This document shows positions 10,001 to 18,387 of a DNA stretch of 64,000 bases, in pieces. The translations under genes were made by a program, and so were the position numbers. Below the pieces are notes generated by a model. It was not told the DNA's origin. It did no database searches and worked only from the letters and a program-made list of their open reading frames with translations. The stretch's first letter is position 1, and the number at the start of each line of letters is the position of its first letter. The stretch comes from Candidatus Poribacteria bacterium (GTDB lineage Bacteria; Poribacteria; WGA-4E; WGA-3G), in contig JAJDTJ010000044.1 in NCBI GenBank assembly GCA_022827225.1, positions 62,001 through 126,000 of the forward strand. The letters run 5' to 3'.

Positions 10001-12034
10001 ATGAAATCAACATCAAACCAAATCACACTCAACCTTAACGATGACGTAGAAGTGTCCGTTAAAGGCTTCATCGCCCCGATTGAATACACACAATACGACT
10101 TTCATGTAAAATGGGATGCCTTGGCAAATCTGCGCGTTGCTGAACCAGAGAAACAGCATCCCGCCTCAATCTTCTGCGATTTCCTCCCTAAGGAAGCCGT
10201 TTCTATTGGCATCCCTTGGGAGATAAAACACGTTGGGGTTTTGAGATTGCTGGAGCAACTTCATCCGAGTCCATCGCTTAATATGCGTGTGGATGCGCGC
10301 AGTAGCATGAAGGAATCTCAGGGATTGTGGGCATGCCTGCGCGCGTACAATGATGAATACGCTGATATTGTGTTCCGTATCCATACTGAATTTGCTTTAA
10401 AAGGCGGTTGGTTCACGCCTTCTCAGTTCACTGGACACCTCATCATTGACCGAATCAGAGAAAGTGTTGTCTTTTTTGAAATGTACGTTCCTAAAACCAC
10501 TCTGAATTTTGATGTTAACTGGAAAGGTCCAGAGGCGTCTAAGGTCGAGACATGGATTACGGACATCGGCTTTTGTCCGCAAATGGAACTTCGTGCCGGA
10601 ATAGAAGATGTGATGCCAGATATCGAATTCGCAGAATCCATTACACAAAAAGAGGTAGAGCACAAATTGATTCTCTACTTCTATAAATCACAGCGCATTA
10701 ACTGGGTATCGCTTGAAGAAGCGTTGGAAATAGCTCCTGCACAACAGAAACCCATTCACGCGCTTTCAATAGACGGACCGCTCGCGGATGAATCCTGCTG
10801 AGGGAGCGGAAAAAGTCTGAGGGCAGGTGTCCTCTCCGGAGACGAAATTATTGAATTTTTGAACGAAAATTTCATCAATACATGGGTTCCCAATTCAGAA
10901 TTAGGGCGTATTCAGAGTTTGAGGGAACCAATTGCGAAAAGACGTGAACGCGAAGGTAAGACGTTTGACACAAGCAACCCGTTGGTACAAGCGATGATTA
11001 AAGGTGAGAAAACCGGATCCAAAAAAGGTTCACCAGTAGATTGTTTTGTTATATCCCCCGATTTTGAACTGATGGGTAGGCAAATGGTCAATGAACTTCG
11101 GGAAGACTGTGAGCGTAGAGGTCTTTCAAGGCGCGAGTATTATCTCACATTTCTCAAGGAAGCCTTGGAAGGAAAAGAACCTGGATTGGGGAACATTGTT
11201 CTTACCCGTGAGCATCCTTGGCAAGCGGTGTCGGACCTTTTCCGCACACCAAAGGCAGGCCACCAGGATTGGACGGTTGTCACAATTGATACCACCGCAT
11301 TTGAAAAAGGCGGCACGCTAACCATTGACATTGAAATTGGTAGGGAAGAAGGGGAAGCGGCGTTCTATCTGTTTGATGACGATACGGAACTCTCCACAAC
11401 AGAAGGTGCCCCAAAAGATATGCTGACTTGGGTATGGGGTGAACCCGACGACACGCGTCAAATTACACATCGTTTTGACCGGGGGCAACTTTTTAAGTTA
11501 GGTGTCACAGGAGCTTGGGTGAAAGAGGAACCGTGTATTAACGCTTTCCGCACAAAAATTTCTGTGACGGAGAATGAAAAAGAACCTTTAGAAGAGAAAC
11601 GTCCTGAATCGAACGAGGACATCCCGAACGTTCCACTCAGTGCGTTGAATGTTTTACTTGACAGCGGACAGTCCTCGCGGGAGATATTAAACGTTTTTCG
11701 GGCACCTGGAGAAGGTTATCAGGATTACACTGTCGTCAATATTGATGCTACGGCATTTGAAGGCGGTGGAACGTTAATTATTGATGTTCATGTCGGGAGT
11801 GCTGATATTTCCGGCTCGTTTGATCTTTTTGGTGGCGACACCGAACTGCCGACAGAAGGTTATCCCAATGCCGCACTCACCTCCATGTGGGGAGTTAGAC
11901 CTAATCAAGCAGGACAAATCAGACATCTTTTCGCGCGAGGCAAAGTCTTCAAGTTTGGTGCAACAGGCGACTGGTACGGCGAGAAGGGACGGACAAACGC
12001 CTTTCGCGCAAGAATCTCTGTAGAGGCGCATTAA
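10001..12034 (+). CDS. Thioredoxin-like Cys-Sec selenoprotein with duplicated C-terminal domain, tandem copy 3 (in-frame TGA at 10799-10801)
   Basis: Predicted 677 residues, Sec267 after Cys266. It has the same N-terminal and thioredoxin-like domains as its neighbours, but two copies of the beta-rich C-terminal domain in tandem. The first is encoded around 11185-11570 (H-Q-D-W-T-V-V ... F-K-L-G-V-T-G) and the second around 11632-12031 (Y-Q-D-Y-T-V-V ... F-K-F-G-A-T-G), joined by an acidic, Glu/Pro-rich linker. This accounts for the extra 140-150 residues over copies 1, 2 and 4. The second copy most resembles the C-terminal domain of copy 1 (shared G-S-F-D-L-F and S-A-L/G-L-x-V-x-L), so it may have come from unequal exchange within the array. 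The ATG lies one base after the stop of copy 2, with GTAGAGGAG just upstream. Confidence 0.87.
10819..10834 (+). promoter_or_regulatory. Putative bacterial SECIS hairpin, copy 3
   Basis: GAGGGC-AGGT-GTCCTC, identical to copy 1 in stem and loop and again starting its loop 24 nt after the TGA, although the bases between TGA and hairpin differ. Confidence 0.72.
11632..12031 (+). repeat. Duplicated C-terminal beta domain inside selenoprotein copy 3
   Basis: The segment repeats, at protein level, the domain encoded just upstream (about 11185-11570) and at the ends of copies 1, 2 and 4: a Y-Q-D-Y-T-V-V strand, F-E-x-G-G-T-L, F-D-L-F, Q-I-R-H-x-F-x-R-G, F-K-F-G-A-T-G, then N-A-F-R-A-R-I-S-V. Boundaries are approximate. 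Confidence 0.7.
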
Positions 12035-12035
12035 A

Positions 12036-13643
12036 ATGAAATCAATATCAAACAAAATCACGCTTAATCTTAACGATGACGTAGAAGTGTCTGTCAAAGG
12101 TGTCATCGCCCCGTTTGAATACACACAATCCAACTTCCACGAGACATGGGACGAATTGGTGAACATTCGGGCCGCTGAACCTGAAAAACAGTATCCTACA
12201 TCCGTTTTTCAAGCGTTTCTCCCATCGGAACCGGTTTCGGTGGGTGACTGCTGGCAGATTCAAGAAGAAGCCGCGTTAACATTGCTGCGGCAACTCTCTC
12301 CGCATCCACAACTGGAGTTGCATATTAATTCAGGAGATCCGCAACGTGCTATGTGGGCATGCCTCCGGGCTTACAATGCCGAATGCGCCGAGATTCTGTT
12401 CCGTATCCACGGGCAATTCGTCATGAATCGCGGTTGGTTGACACCTTCACAATTTGCTGGACATCTATTTATTGACCGGCTCCAAGAGAAGGTTACCGCC
12501 TTCACGCTGCACGTCCCTCAAACAACACTGAACTTCGATATCGGTTGGACACAAGAGGACGGGAGCACTTATGCCGATATCGGCTATTGTCCGCAGGTGG
12601 AGCTCTCTGCTGGCACGCTACCGCACGATGTCGAATTTGCAAGGTCAATCACGCAAGAAGAAGCCGAACGTGCACTCATATCGTGTTTCTACAAGGTTCA
12701 GGAAATCAACTGGGTATCGTTGGAAGAAGCGTTGGAGATGGCACCCGCGCAGCAGAAACCGATCCATGTCATCTCCGTAGATGGCCCGCTCTTCGACGAA
12801 TCCTGCTGAGGGACTGGCAAATGCCTGAGGGCAGGTGAGCTCTCTGAAGACCGAATCATCGCATTCTTGAACGAAAACTTCATCAATACCTGGGTAACCA
12901 ATGCAGAATTAGGACGGAGCCCCAGTTTACGAGAACCGATCGCGAGGCGACGTGAACGCGAAGGTAAAACGTTTGACACAACGCATCCCTTAGCACAGGC
13001 AATTATGAAAAGTTGGAAAAAAGGTTCACCCGTGGACTGTTTGGTTATCTCGCATGAATTTGAACCGCTCGGTGGCATAGACTACAACGAGTTTCCCGAC
13101 TGTTTAGGCGAGTTTGAGGACGAGGTAGGGGCTTATCTGTTTTTTCTCAAGGCATCTTTGGAACGTGAACGCCCCGGATTGGGCACCCTTATTCTTACGC
13201 CTGAACAACCTTCACAGGAGGTAGTAGATACCTTTCGTACCCCGGAGATAGCGCATCAGGACTACACCGTTGTCTACATTGATGCCACGGCGTTTGAAGA
13301 TGGCGGCACGTTCACTGCCAACATCCAAGTCGGTAGAGACAGCGGAATAGGCATCTTCCATCTACTTGATGGAGATAAAAAACTGCCGACGGAGGAAGTA
13401 CCTGATGGGATTGATCCTGAAACATGGAACAGTCAGAGAAGCGACGAATACAGGAAGGCACTTGACGCACTGACCAGAGTCTGGGGAATATTCCCTGATG
13501 AAACTGGGCAAATTACGTATCAGTTTGATCGTGGTCAACGCTTTAAGTTATGTGCGACTGGGGATCAATGGGGCGGGATCGGCGACATAAACGCTTTTCA
13601 CGCGAAAATTTCTGTGGAAGCAGCAGAAAAGAACGAAAATTAG
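12036..13643 (+). CDS. Thioredoxin-like Cys-Sec selenoprotein, tandem copy 4 (in-frame TGA at 12807-12809)
   Basis: Predicted 535 residues, Sec258 after Cys257, same three-domain plan. It starts one base after the stop of copy 3. The thioredoxin-like half after the Sec codon keeps F-L-N-E-N-F-I-N-T-W-V, the basic R-E-P-I-A-R-R-R-E-R-E-G segment and S-P-V-D-C-L-V-I. The C-terminal domain carries a 20-25 residue insertion (around P-E-T-W-N-S-Q-R-S-D-E) before the Q-I-T-Y-Q-F-D-R-G strand. Its putative SECIS stem is the weakest of the four, but the TGA, the preceding TGC and the downstream protein sequence are conserved, so recoding remains the simplest reading. It ends in TAG, 15 bp before a WD40 fragment gene. 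Confidence 0.83.
12827..12842 (+). promoter_or_regulatory. Putative bacterial SECIS hairpin, copy 4 (imperfect)
   Basis: GAGGGC-AGGT-GAGCTC: the outer three pairs and the loop-closing C-G pair are kept but the fourth and fifth positions mismatch. Loop and 24-nt spacing are as in the other copies. An alternative five-pair stem, GCCTG with CAGGT around loop AGGG, is possible just upstream. Confidence 0.5.
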
Positions 13644-13658
13644 TGTGGAGAATTTCCG

Positions 13659-14015
13659 ATGAAAACAACACTTCTCTTCCTATTGATACTACTGATAATA
13701 TCGAGTGGCATCCCACGAATCGGTGCTGCTGAATACGAAGCAGGCACACAAATCGCGCTTCCAGAAGGTGCTTTAGCCCGCCTCGGTAAAGGCAATGCGA
13801 AAATGGCGACGTTTTCTCCAGATGGCGGTCTCCTTGCTGTAGCGGGATCAATCGGTGTCTGGCTTTACGATGTTCAGAGTTACAAAGAGGTGTCTCTGTT
13901 CACTGGACACACTAAACATGTTGCATGTGTAGCATTCAGTCCTGACGGGAAAATCCTCGCAAGTGGTAGCACCGATGGTACTATTCTTTTATTTTCTTCA
14001 GTTTGGAAAGAGTAA
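13659..14015 (+). CDS. Short secreted WD40-repeat protein, probably truncated
   Basis: 118 residues: a signal peptide (about 1-24, basic start then a Leu/Ile-rich core ending G-A-A), then a segment A-L-P-E-G-A-L-A-R-L-G-K-G, one degenerate and one good WD40 unit (F-S-P-D-G-K-I-L-A-S-G-S-x-D-G-T-I). The N-terminal part closely parallels the 685-residue WD40-dockerin protein at 43741-45798 (W-N-L-P-D-G-A-I-A-R-L-G-K-G). One or two blades cannot close a propeller, so it is likely a truncated paralogue, or it needs partners. Start supported by GGAG upstream. It follows the selenoprotein array by 15 bp and may share its transcript. Confidence 0.7.
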   Translation: MKTTLLFLLILLIISSGIPRIGAAEYEAGTQIALPEGALARLGKGNAKMATFSPDGGLLAVAGSIGVWLYDVQSYKEVSLFTGHTKHVACVAFSPDGKILASGSTDGTILLFSSVWKE

Positions 14016-14042
14016 TATGGAGCGTAGAGGTAAGATACCTCT

Positions 14043-14777
14043 TTACCTGACAGCCGATTGCTGATCGCTGATTGCCGCTCTTCTGACATCTGACAGCCGT
14101 ACAAATTGGTAGCCGTCCTGTTTAAGTGCGGTGATGATTCGGTCTGTCGCTTCGATTGTTCCTGAACGGTTCGCGTTCTTATTCTCCGCTTTTCCGTCGT
14201 GTAAAACGATGATTGAACCCGATTCTGTAGATGAAAGCGTCTTTTTCAGGACCGTTTCAGTGATCTTGTCCGGGTTCTGAGTCGTCCAATCCCAACTCCA
14301 TACATCGCCACTGATGTGCGTCCGATCCAGCTTGGCGAGTACATAAGCGACTGGTAAAAACCGTGTTAGCATCGGTGCTCGAAATACGATATCCTCAACA
14401 ATCCCGTGTTGCCGAATTAAGTCGTCCGTGCGTTCAATCTGGCGTTGGACATAGAAGGGTGGTAGAAAACCGAGCACAGGATGGTTATAGGTGTGATTGC
14501 CAATCTGGTGCCCCTCAGCGATCATCCGATCCACCGTTTCCGGATGCCTTTCAATACGTTTTCCAATGAGAAAGAATGTCGCTTTAACATTGTGCTTCGC
14601 GAGTATGTCAAGTAATTGGTCTGTATAGGGTGGACTCGGTCCGTCATCATAGGTGAGCGCGACGATCCGTTGATCCGTGCTCAGACGAACGATATTCTTT
14701 CCGAAAGGTGGTCTAAAGAAGAACCATAAGAGTACCGATGTTACAAATCCTATTACAAGAGTAATTACCGATTGCAT
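14043..14777 (-). CDS. Polysaccharide deacetylase (NodB domain), membrane-anchored
   Basis: 244 residues with an N-terminal membrane anchor (about 4-22) and a NodB/CE4 domain from about 38. The motif L-T-Y-D-D-G-P-S (catalytic Asp 44, metal Asp 45) and the H-x-x-x-H of N-H-T-Y-N-H are present, as is the late L-H-D-G motif. CE4 enzymes remove N- or O-acetyl groups from peptidoglycan, chitin-like or other polysaccharides outside the membrane. The last ten or so residues run into a low-complexity repeat of the TGATCGCTGATTGC type, suggesting the original 3' end was replaced by intergenic repeat sequence. It is convergent with the WD40 fragment gene. Confidence 0.88.
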   Translation of the reverse strand: MQSVITLVIGFVTSVLLWFFFRPPFGKNIVRLSTDQRIVALTYDDGPSPPYTDQLLDILAKHNVKATFFLIGKRIERHPETVDRMIAEGHQIGNHTYNHPVLGFLPPFYVQRQIERTDDLIRQHGIVEDIVFRAPMLTRFLPVAYVLAKLDRTHISGDVWSWDWTTQNPDKITETVLKKTLSSTESGSIIVLHDGKAENKNANRSGTIEATDRIITALKQDGYQFVRLSDVRRAAISDQQSAVR

Positions 14778-15172
14778 CCTGTTATCCCACGAGACCGATT
14801 TTCATTTTTTCAGGACTTACGCAATTTTGACTGCAGCTTGTTCTGTTAGATGAGATTTCTCGGAAAACACAGCGTTTTGGTGGCACAAACTGGAAAGTTT
14901 GTGCTACAAAAGAGCAGCACGCGTAAGTCCTATTTTTATTAAACCTATCGGGCAATAATCTTCCTCTTTAATAATAACTGAACTTTAACGCTGCGTCCAT
15001 CAAAAGTGCATCCGTACGAGCGTATAAGTGGAAGTTCTCCACAAACCCAATATTTACCTAATTAAACGTGATCCTATCCTTACCGTACCTTAGAAACTTA
15101 GCAAACAAAATACACAAAGATTACAATCGCTCGGTTTAACCGAGAAACATTACGGAATATCCAATATAAAAA
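14778..15172. other. Intergenic region between divergent genes
   Basis: 395 bp. The left third is a copy of the 120-bp inverted-repeat element (14812-14931). The rest is AT-rich and presumably carries the promoter of the permease gene at 15173. No coding sequence recognised. Confidence 0.6.
14812..14931. mobile_element. MITE-like 120-bp element, copy A
   Basis: Bounded by AGGACTTACGC and its exact complement GCGTAAGTCCT. The inside has a hairpin (ACAAACT...AGTTTGT) and the block TGAGATTTCTCGGAAAACA. It is the same length as copy C at 46654-46773 and reads in the opposite orientation. No transposase is encoded. Confidence 0.78.
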
Positions 15173-16438
15173 ATGAGACTACAAGATGCTATTGCTGCAG
15201 GTATCAAGCACCTCGCTCAAAATCGGCTCCGCGCGGGGTTATCCATTCTCGGTATCTTCATCGGGATCGCCAGCGTGTTATGCATGATGGCAATTGGGGA
15301 CGGCGCGAAACTTATGATTGCCCAAGACATTGAGAAACTCGGTGGTGCCAATCAGGTCCGGCTCTGGACGCGGACTTCTATCTGGAGAAACCGACGGTTT
15401 GTTCGGCGCACAACCGAACGATACACCCTTGAGGACGTTCATGCTATTGAGGCGGAATGTCCTAAAGTCCATTTTGTTTTACCGAAAAATGAAGGTTACA
15501 GACCCCTTGTTACCAGCGCAGATGGCAGCCAAGCGCGTCCTAATTTTGAAGGTGTCACGCAAGACTATGCCCGCGGTCTTCACTGGGAAGTTCAAGTGGG
15601 TCGGTTCTTTTCTGAAGACGACCTCAAGGACGCTAAACAGGTTTGCGTTCTCGGTGCTGACACCGCTAAGGATCTTTTTGGAGAAACATCTCCGATTGGA
15701 AAAGAGGTGAAGATTCGATATTATTGGCGGCAACCGCCAGTGAGAGTGCGTGTTATCGGGGTCATGAAAACAAAAGGCAGCAGTATCAATTCCTGGTACT
15801 CTTTAGACGAGACTGTTTGTATACCTTTGACAACCCATCAACAACGGATGTCAGGCACCCGCTACATTGAAGAACTCCTTATCTTTTTTCAAAAAGATGC
15901 AGATGCTTACGATATCCTTGATTCTGTGAAGGATGTCCTGCGTAAAAGACATCGCGGCAAAGATGACTTTATCGGGTATTGGGTACCGAAACGGTCTGCG
16001 CGACGGCTTGAGCGGATTCAAAAAATGATCAAGATCGCGTTGGGCAGCATCGCCGGGTTCGCCTTATTTGTAAGCGGTATCGGCATTATGAATATATGCC
16101 TCGTTTCCGTCGGTGAAAAAACTCGAGAGATAGGCTTACGTAAATCCGTCGGCGCGAAACGGATTCACATCTTCTATCAGTTTTTGACGGAATCAATCTG
16201 TCTCTGTTTCTGTGGCGGTGTACTCGGTATCGCTGGCGGCTGGATCGCAGCGCAAGGCATGGCGCGACTCGCGGTTCGCATCGTGCCAATTGTGCCGGAA
16301 TGGCCCGTTGTGCTCTCTTTGCATTGGGTACTAATCGCGATTGTTTTCTCGCTTTTTATGGGGATCAGTTTCGGGGTCTATCCAGCGATGCAGGCAGCGC
16401 GATTGACACCGATAGACGCACTCCGTACCGAGAATTGA
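15173..16438 (+). CDS. FtsX/MacB-type ABC transporter permease
   Basis: 421 residues with MacB-like architecture: one N-terminal transmembrane helix (L-S-I-L-G-I-F-I-G-I-A-S-V), a large periplasmic MacB_PCD-like domain (about 50-275), then three C-terminal helices of the FtsX domain containing the hallmark T-R-E-I-G-L-R-K-S-V-G-A. Such permeases work with a separate ATPase (MacB/LolD type) in lipoprotein or peptide export or as mechanotransmitters. No ATPase or adaptor gene adjoins it, so its partner must be encoded elsewhere. The ATG has only an AT-rich leader before it. Confidence 0.92.
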   Translation: MRLQDAIAAGIKHLAQNRLRAGLSILGIFIGIASVLCMMAIGDGAKLMIAQDIEKLGGANQVRLWTRTSIWRNRRFVRRTTERYTLEDVHAIEAECPKVHFVLPKNEGYRPLVTSADGSQARPNFEGVTQDYARGLHWEVQVGRFFSEDDLKDAKQVCVLGADTAKDLFGETSPIGKEVKIRYYWRQPPVRVRVIGVMKTKGSSINSWYSLDETVCIPLTTHQQRMSGTRYIEELLIFFQKDADAYDILDSVKDVLRKRHRGKDDFIGYWVPKRSARRLERIQKMIKIALGSIAGFALFVSGIGIMNICLVSVGEKTREIGLRKSVGAKRIHIFYQFLTESICLCFCGGVLGIAGGWIAAQGMARLAVRIVPIVPEWPVVLSLHWVLIAIVFSLFMGISFGVYPAMQAARLTPIDALRTEN

Positions 16439-16483
16439 ACACCAATTCATGACTAGAAAAATAAAATACAAGCGAAAAGCCTC

Positions 16484-16535
16484 GTGACTACCAGATACCG
16501 ACTGCTGATAGCCGATCGCTGACGGAGAACCAATC
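16484..16535. repeat. Short degenerate direct repeats of the CTGATAGCCGATCGCTGA type
   Basis: Tandem-like variants of a 7-9 base unit (ctgatag, ccgatcg, ctgacgg). Similar strings occur at 14045-14075, within the end of the deacetylase gene, and at 26300-26338. They appear to be low-complexity intergenic repeats. Confidence 0.45.
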
Positions 16536-16536
16536 G

Positions 16537-18363
16537 CTATTTGCTAACAGATTGCGATTGACACAAATCACAGGTGCCACACCGATAACTCTCTTCAACG
16601 GTTTCACCGAAATAGTCTCGGATGACCCGCATCCGACAGGTGGATTCTAATGCATAAACAAACACTTGATCCAACTGGCTCTGTTTACGACGGATATAGT
16701 CGCCTATCTCAAGCTGCTCATCTGTCAGTGTCCGCAGCATCTGACTATCTTCAAGCAGTTCAATGAGTAACAGGTCCTCCTGTCCCCAGTACTGGATATA
16801 GCCGCCGCTTTGCAGCTCGGCGAGACATCCGATTATCGTCTTCGGATCCTGTCCAATAGCGTTGCAGAGTTCCAAAATCGTCTTTGTGCCTCTCCGCAAT
16901 TCGAGGAGGAGTTCCCGCTGTGCTGCATCCCGCGGCTCCGTCTGCTCTGACCAGAATCCACGAAATCGGACAGAGAGTTGAGACGGAACGTTATACCACC
17001 GCTTCAAAAAACCGAGTTTTTCGAGGTAACTGAGACCGACATAGATCTTTGTTGGATTGCTGCTGCTCATCCACGCCAACTCGTCATTAGAGATTGTGCG
17101 ATACCTCTCGCTCCCCTTGAAATTCTCAATAACCTTTAAGAGTTTAAGCAGGAATTGCTTATCCGGCGCGCTCTCCTTAATAAACCACTCGTGCAACCCG
17201 CGGTCGTCGTGGCAGAAAAGCAGGACACAACGCGCGTCTTCTTCGTCTCTACCGGCTCTCCCGATCTCTTGGCAGTATTCTTCAAGTGTGCCGGTGAGTG
17301 TCCAGTGAACGATATATCGGATGTCTGCTTTGTCGATTCCCATACCGAAAGCGTTCGTCGCAACAACAATGTCCAACCCGTTCTCACTGCCATCAAAAAA
17401 AGCATCTTGTACACGCGTCCGCTCTTGTGGTTCAAGACCGGCGTGGTAGAAAGCCGCACGGAACCCACGTCTTTGAAGAAAGTCTGCGATCTCCTCGGTT
17501 TCGCGCCGGCGACCAGCATAGATGATCCCATTTTTCAACCGAGGGTGTCCGGATTCAGCGTCCGCAGTTGAAGGGTTCACTCGCTGTTCGTTGAGAAACT
17601 CTTCGAGGCGCAGATACTTTTCTTCCTCATTTTCATTCTGCTGAACGCTGAGTTTCAGGTTGGGACGTTCAATGCCTTCAACGAGGATATGCGGTGTCGG
17701 TATATTTAGTACACTCAGGATGTCTTCTTGGATTTCTGGCGGGGCTGTCGCTGTGAAAAGTGCGATAACATGCGGTTGGAGAACATCAATCGTATCTCTC
17801 AGAGATAAGTAAGCCGGCCGAAAATCGCGTCCCCATTGCGAGATACAGTGCGCTTCATCTATGACGAACAGTGAGATCCGCAACGCATTCAGAATATCTA
17901 AAAAACGCCGACTGCGCAGGCGTTCTGGCGAGACGTAAAGCAGCCGCACTTCGTTGCGTCTCAGACGCGCTAATTCATTTTGATATTCGTCCCACGTCTG
18001 TGTACTGTTGATTAAGGAGACCGCATCGATACCTTGCTGGCGCAAAGCGTCGACCTGGTCCTTCATCAATGAGATTAGCGGCGAGATGACGACCGTTATG
18101 CCATCGAGTATCAATGCTGGCAGTTGGTAACATAACGATTTGCCGTGTCCAGTTGGGAATACAGCGAATGTGTTTTTGCCATCCAATATCGTTTCAACAA
18201 TCTCGCGCTGTCCTTTACGAAAGGAGGTGTAGCCGAAGTGGGTATCGAGCGCTGTCAGGAGGGTATCTGCTGGCACTTCTTGATCCGGTGTCGGTGCTGC
18301 GACATCAACCGACGACTCCAGAATGGCATCTATCTGTTTGAGCAAATCCTGCAAATTTTGCAT
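16537..18363 (-). CDS. recQ: ATP-dependent DNA helicase RecQ
   Basis: 608 residues. Motif 0 is around residues 44-53 (F-G-Y-T-S-F-R-K-G-Q), Walker A is P-T-G-H-G-K-S at 70-76, and a D-E-A-H box lies near 172. There are also T-A-T-A, the Q-E-I-G-R-A-G-R-D motif VI near 335, and an RQC zinc-binding tail with C-x-x-C-x-x-C at the C-terminus (C-G-T-C-D-L-C). RecQ unwinds DNA 3'-5' in recombination and fork repair. The RQC winged helix is present, but the protein ends soon after the zinc cysteines and there is no C-terminal HRDC domain. The zinc ligands lie at the very end rather than before the winged helix, as in a subgroup of shorter RecQ-like proteins. Start ATG. Confidence 0.92.
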   Translation of the reverse strand: MQNLQDLLKQIDAILESSVDVAAPTPDQEVPADTLLTALDTHFGYTSFRKGQREIVETILDGKNTFAVFPTGHGKSLCYQLPALILDGITVVISPLISLMKDQVDALRQQGIDAVSLINSTQTWDEYQNELARLRRNEVRLLYVSPERLRSRRFLDILNALRISLFVIDEAHCISQWGRDFRPAYLSLRDTIDVLQPHVIALFTATAPPEIQEDILSVLNIPTPHILVEGIERPNLKLSVQQNENEEEKYLRLEEFLNEQRVNPSTADAESGHPRLKNGIIYAGRRRETEEIADFLQRRGFRAAFYHAGLEPQERTRVQDAFFDGSENGLDIVVATNAFGMGIDKADIRYIVHWTLTGTLEEYCQEIGRAGRDEEDARCVLLFCHDDRGLHEWFIKESAPDKQFLLKLLKVIENFKGSERYRTISNDELAWMSSSNPTKIYVGLSYLEKLGFLKRWYNVPSQLSVRFRGFWSEQTEPRDAAQRELLLELRRGTKTILELCNAIGQDPKTIIGCLAELQSGGYIQYWGQEDLLLIELLEDSQMLRTLTDEQLEIGDYIRRKQSQLDQVFVYALESTCRMRVIRDYFGETVEESYRCGTCDLCQSQSVSK

Positions 18364-18387
18364 ATTTTTCGCTGTGCGTTTTGCCTG

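Noticed and set aside
7564..13643. The second halves of the four tandem units as separate genes starting at TTG/ATG after the TGA
   Set aside because: All four continue in the same frame as the first halves, the sequence between the TGA and those start codons is conserved as protein, and a break there would split the thioredoxin-like fold at its redox motif.
6766..13643. Genetic code change with TGA as a sense codon throughout
   Set aside because: TGA ends the permease gene at 16438, the LarA-like gene at 24838 and the WD40-dockerin gene at 45798 at the expected protein ends, and the array copies differ from them by the local hairpin.
14043..14100. C-terminal Ala-Ile-Ser-Asp-Gln-Gln of the deacetylase as a functional tail
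   Set aside because: The DNA is the same low-complexity TGATCGCTGATTGC-type repeat found in intergenic regions, so the tail is more likely read-through into a repeat.
16537..18363. Variant Walker A (T-G-H-G-K-S) of RecQ as a sign of inactivity
   Set aside because: The third position of T-G-x-G-K-S is variable among RecQ-family helicases (for example Tyr in WRN) and all other motifs are intact.
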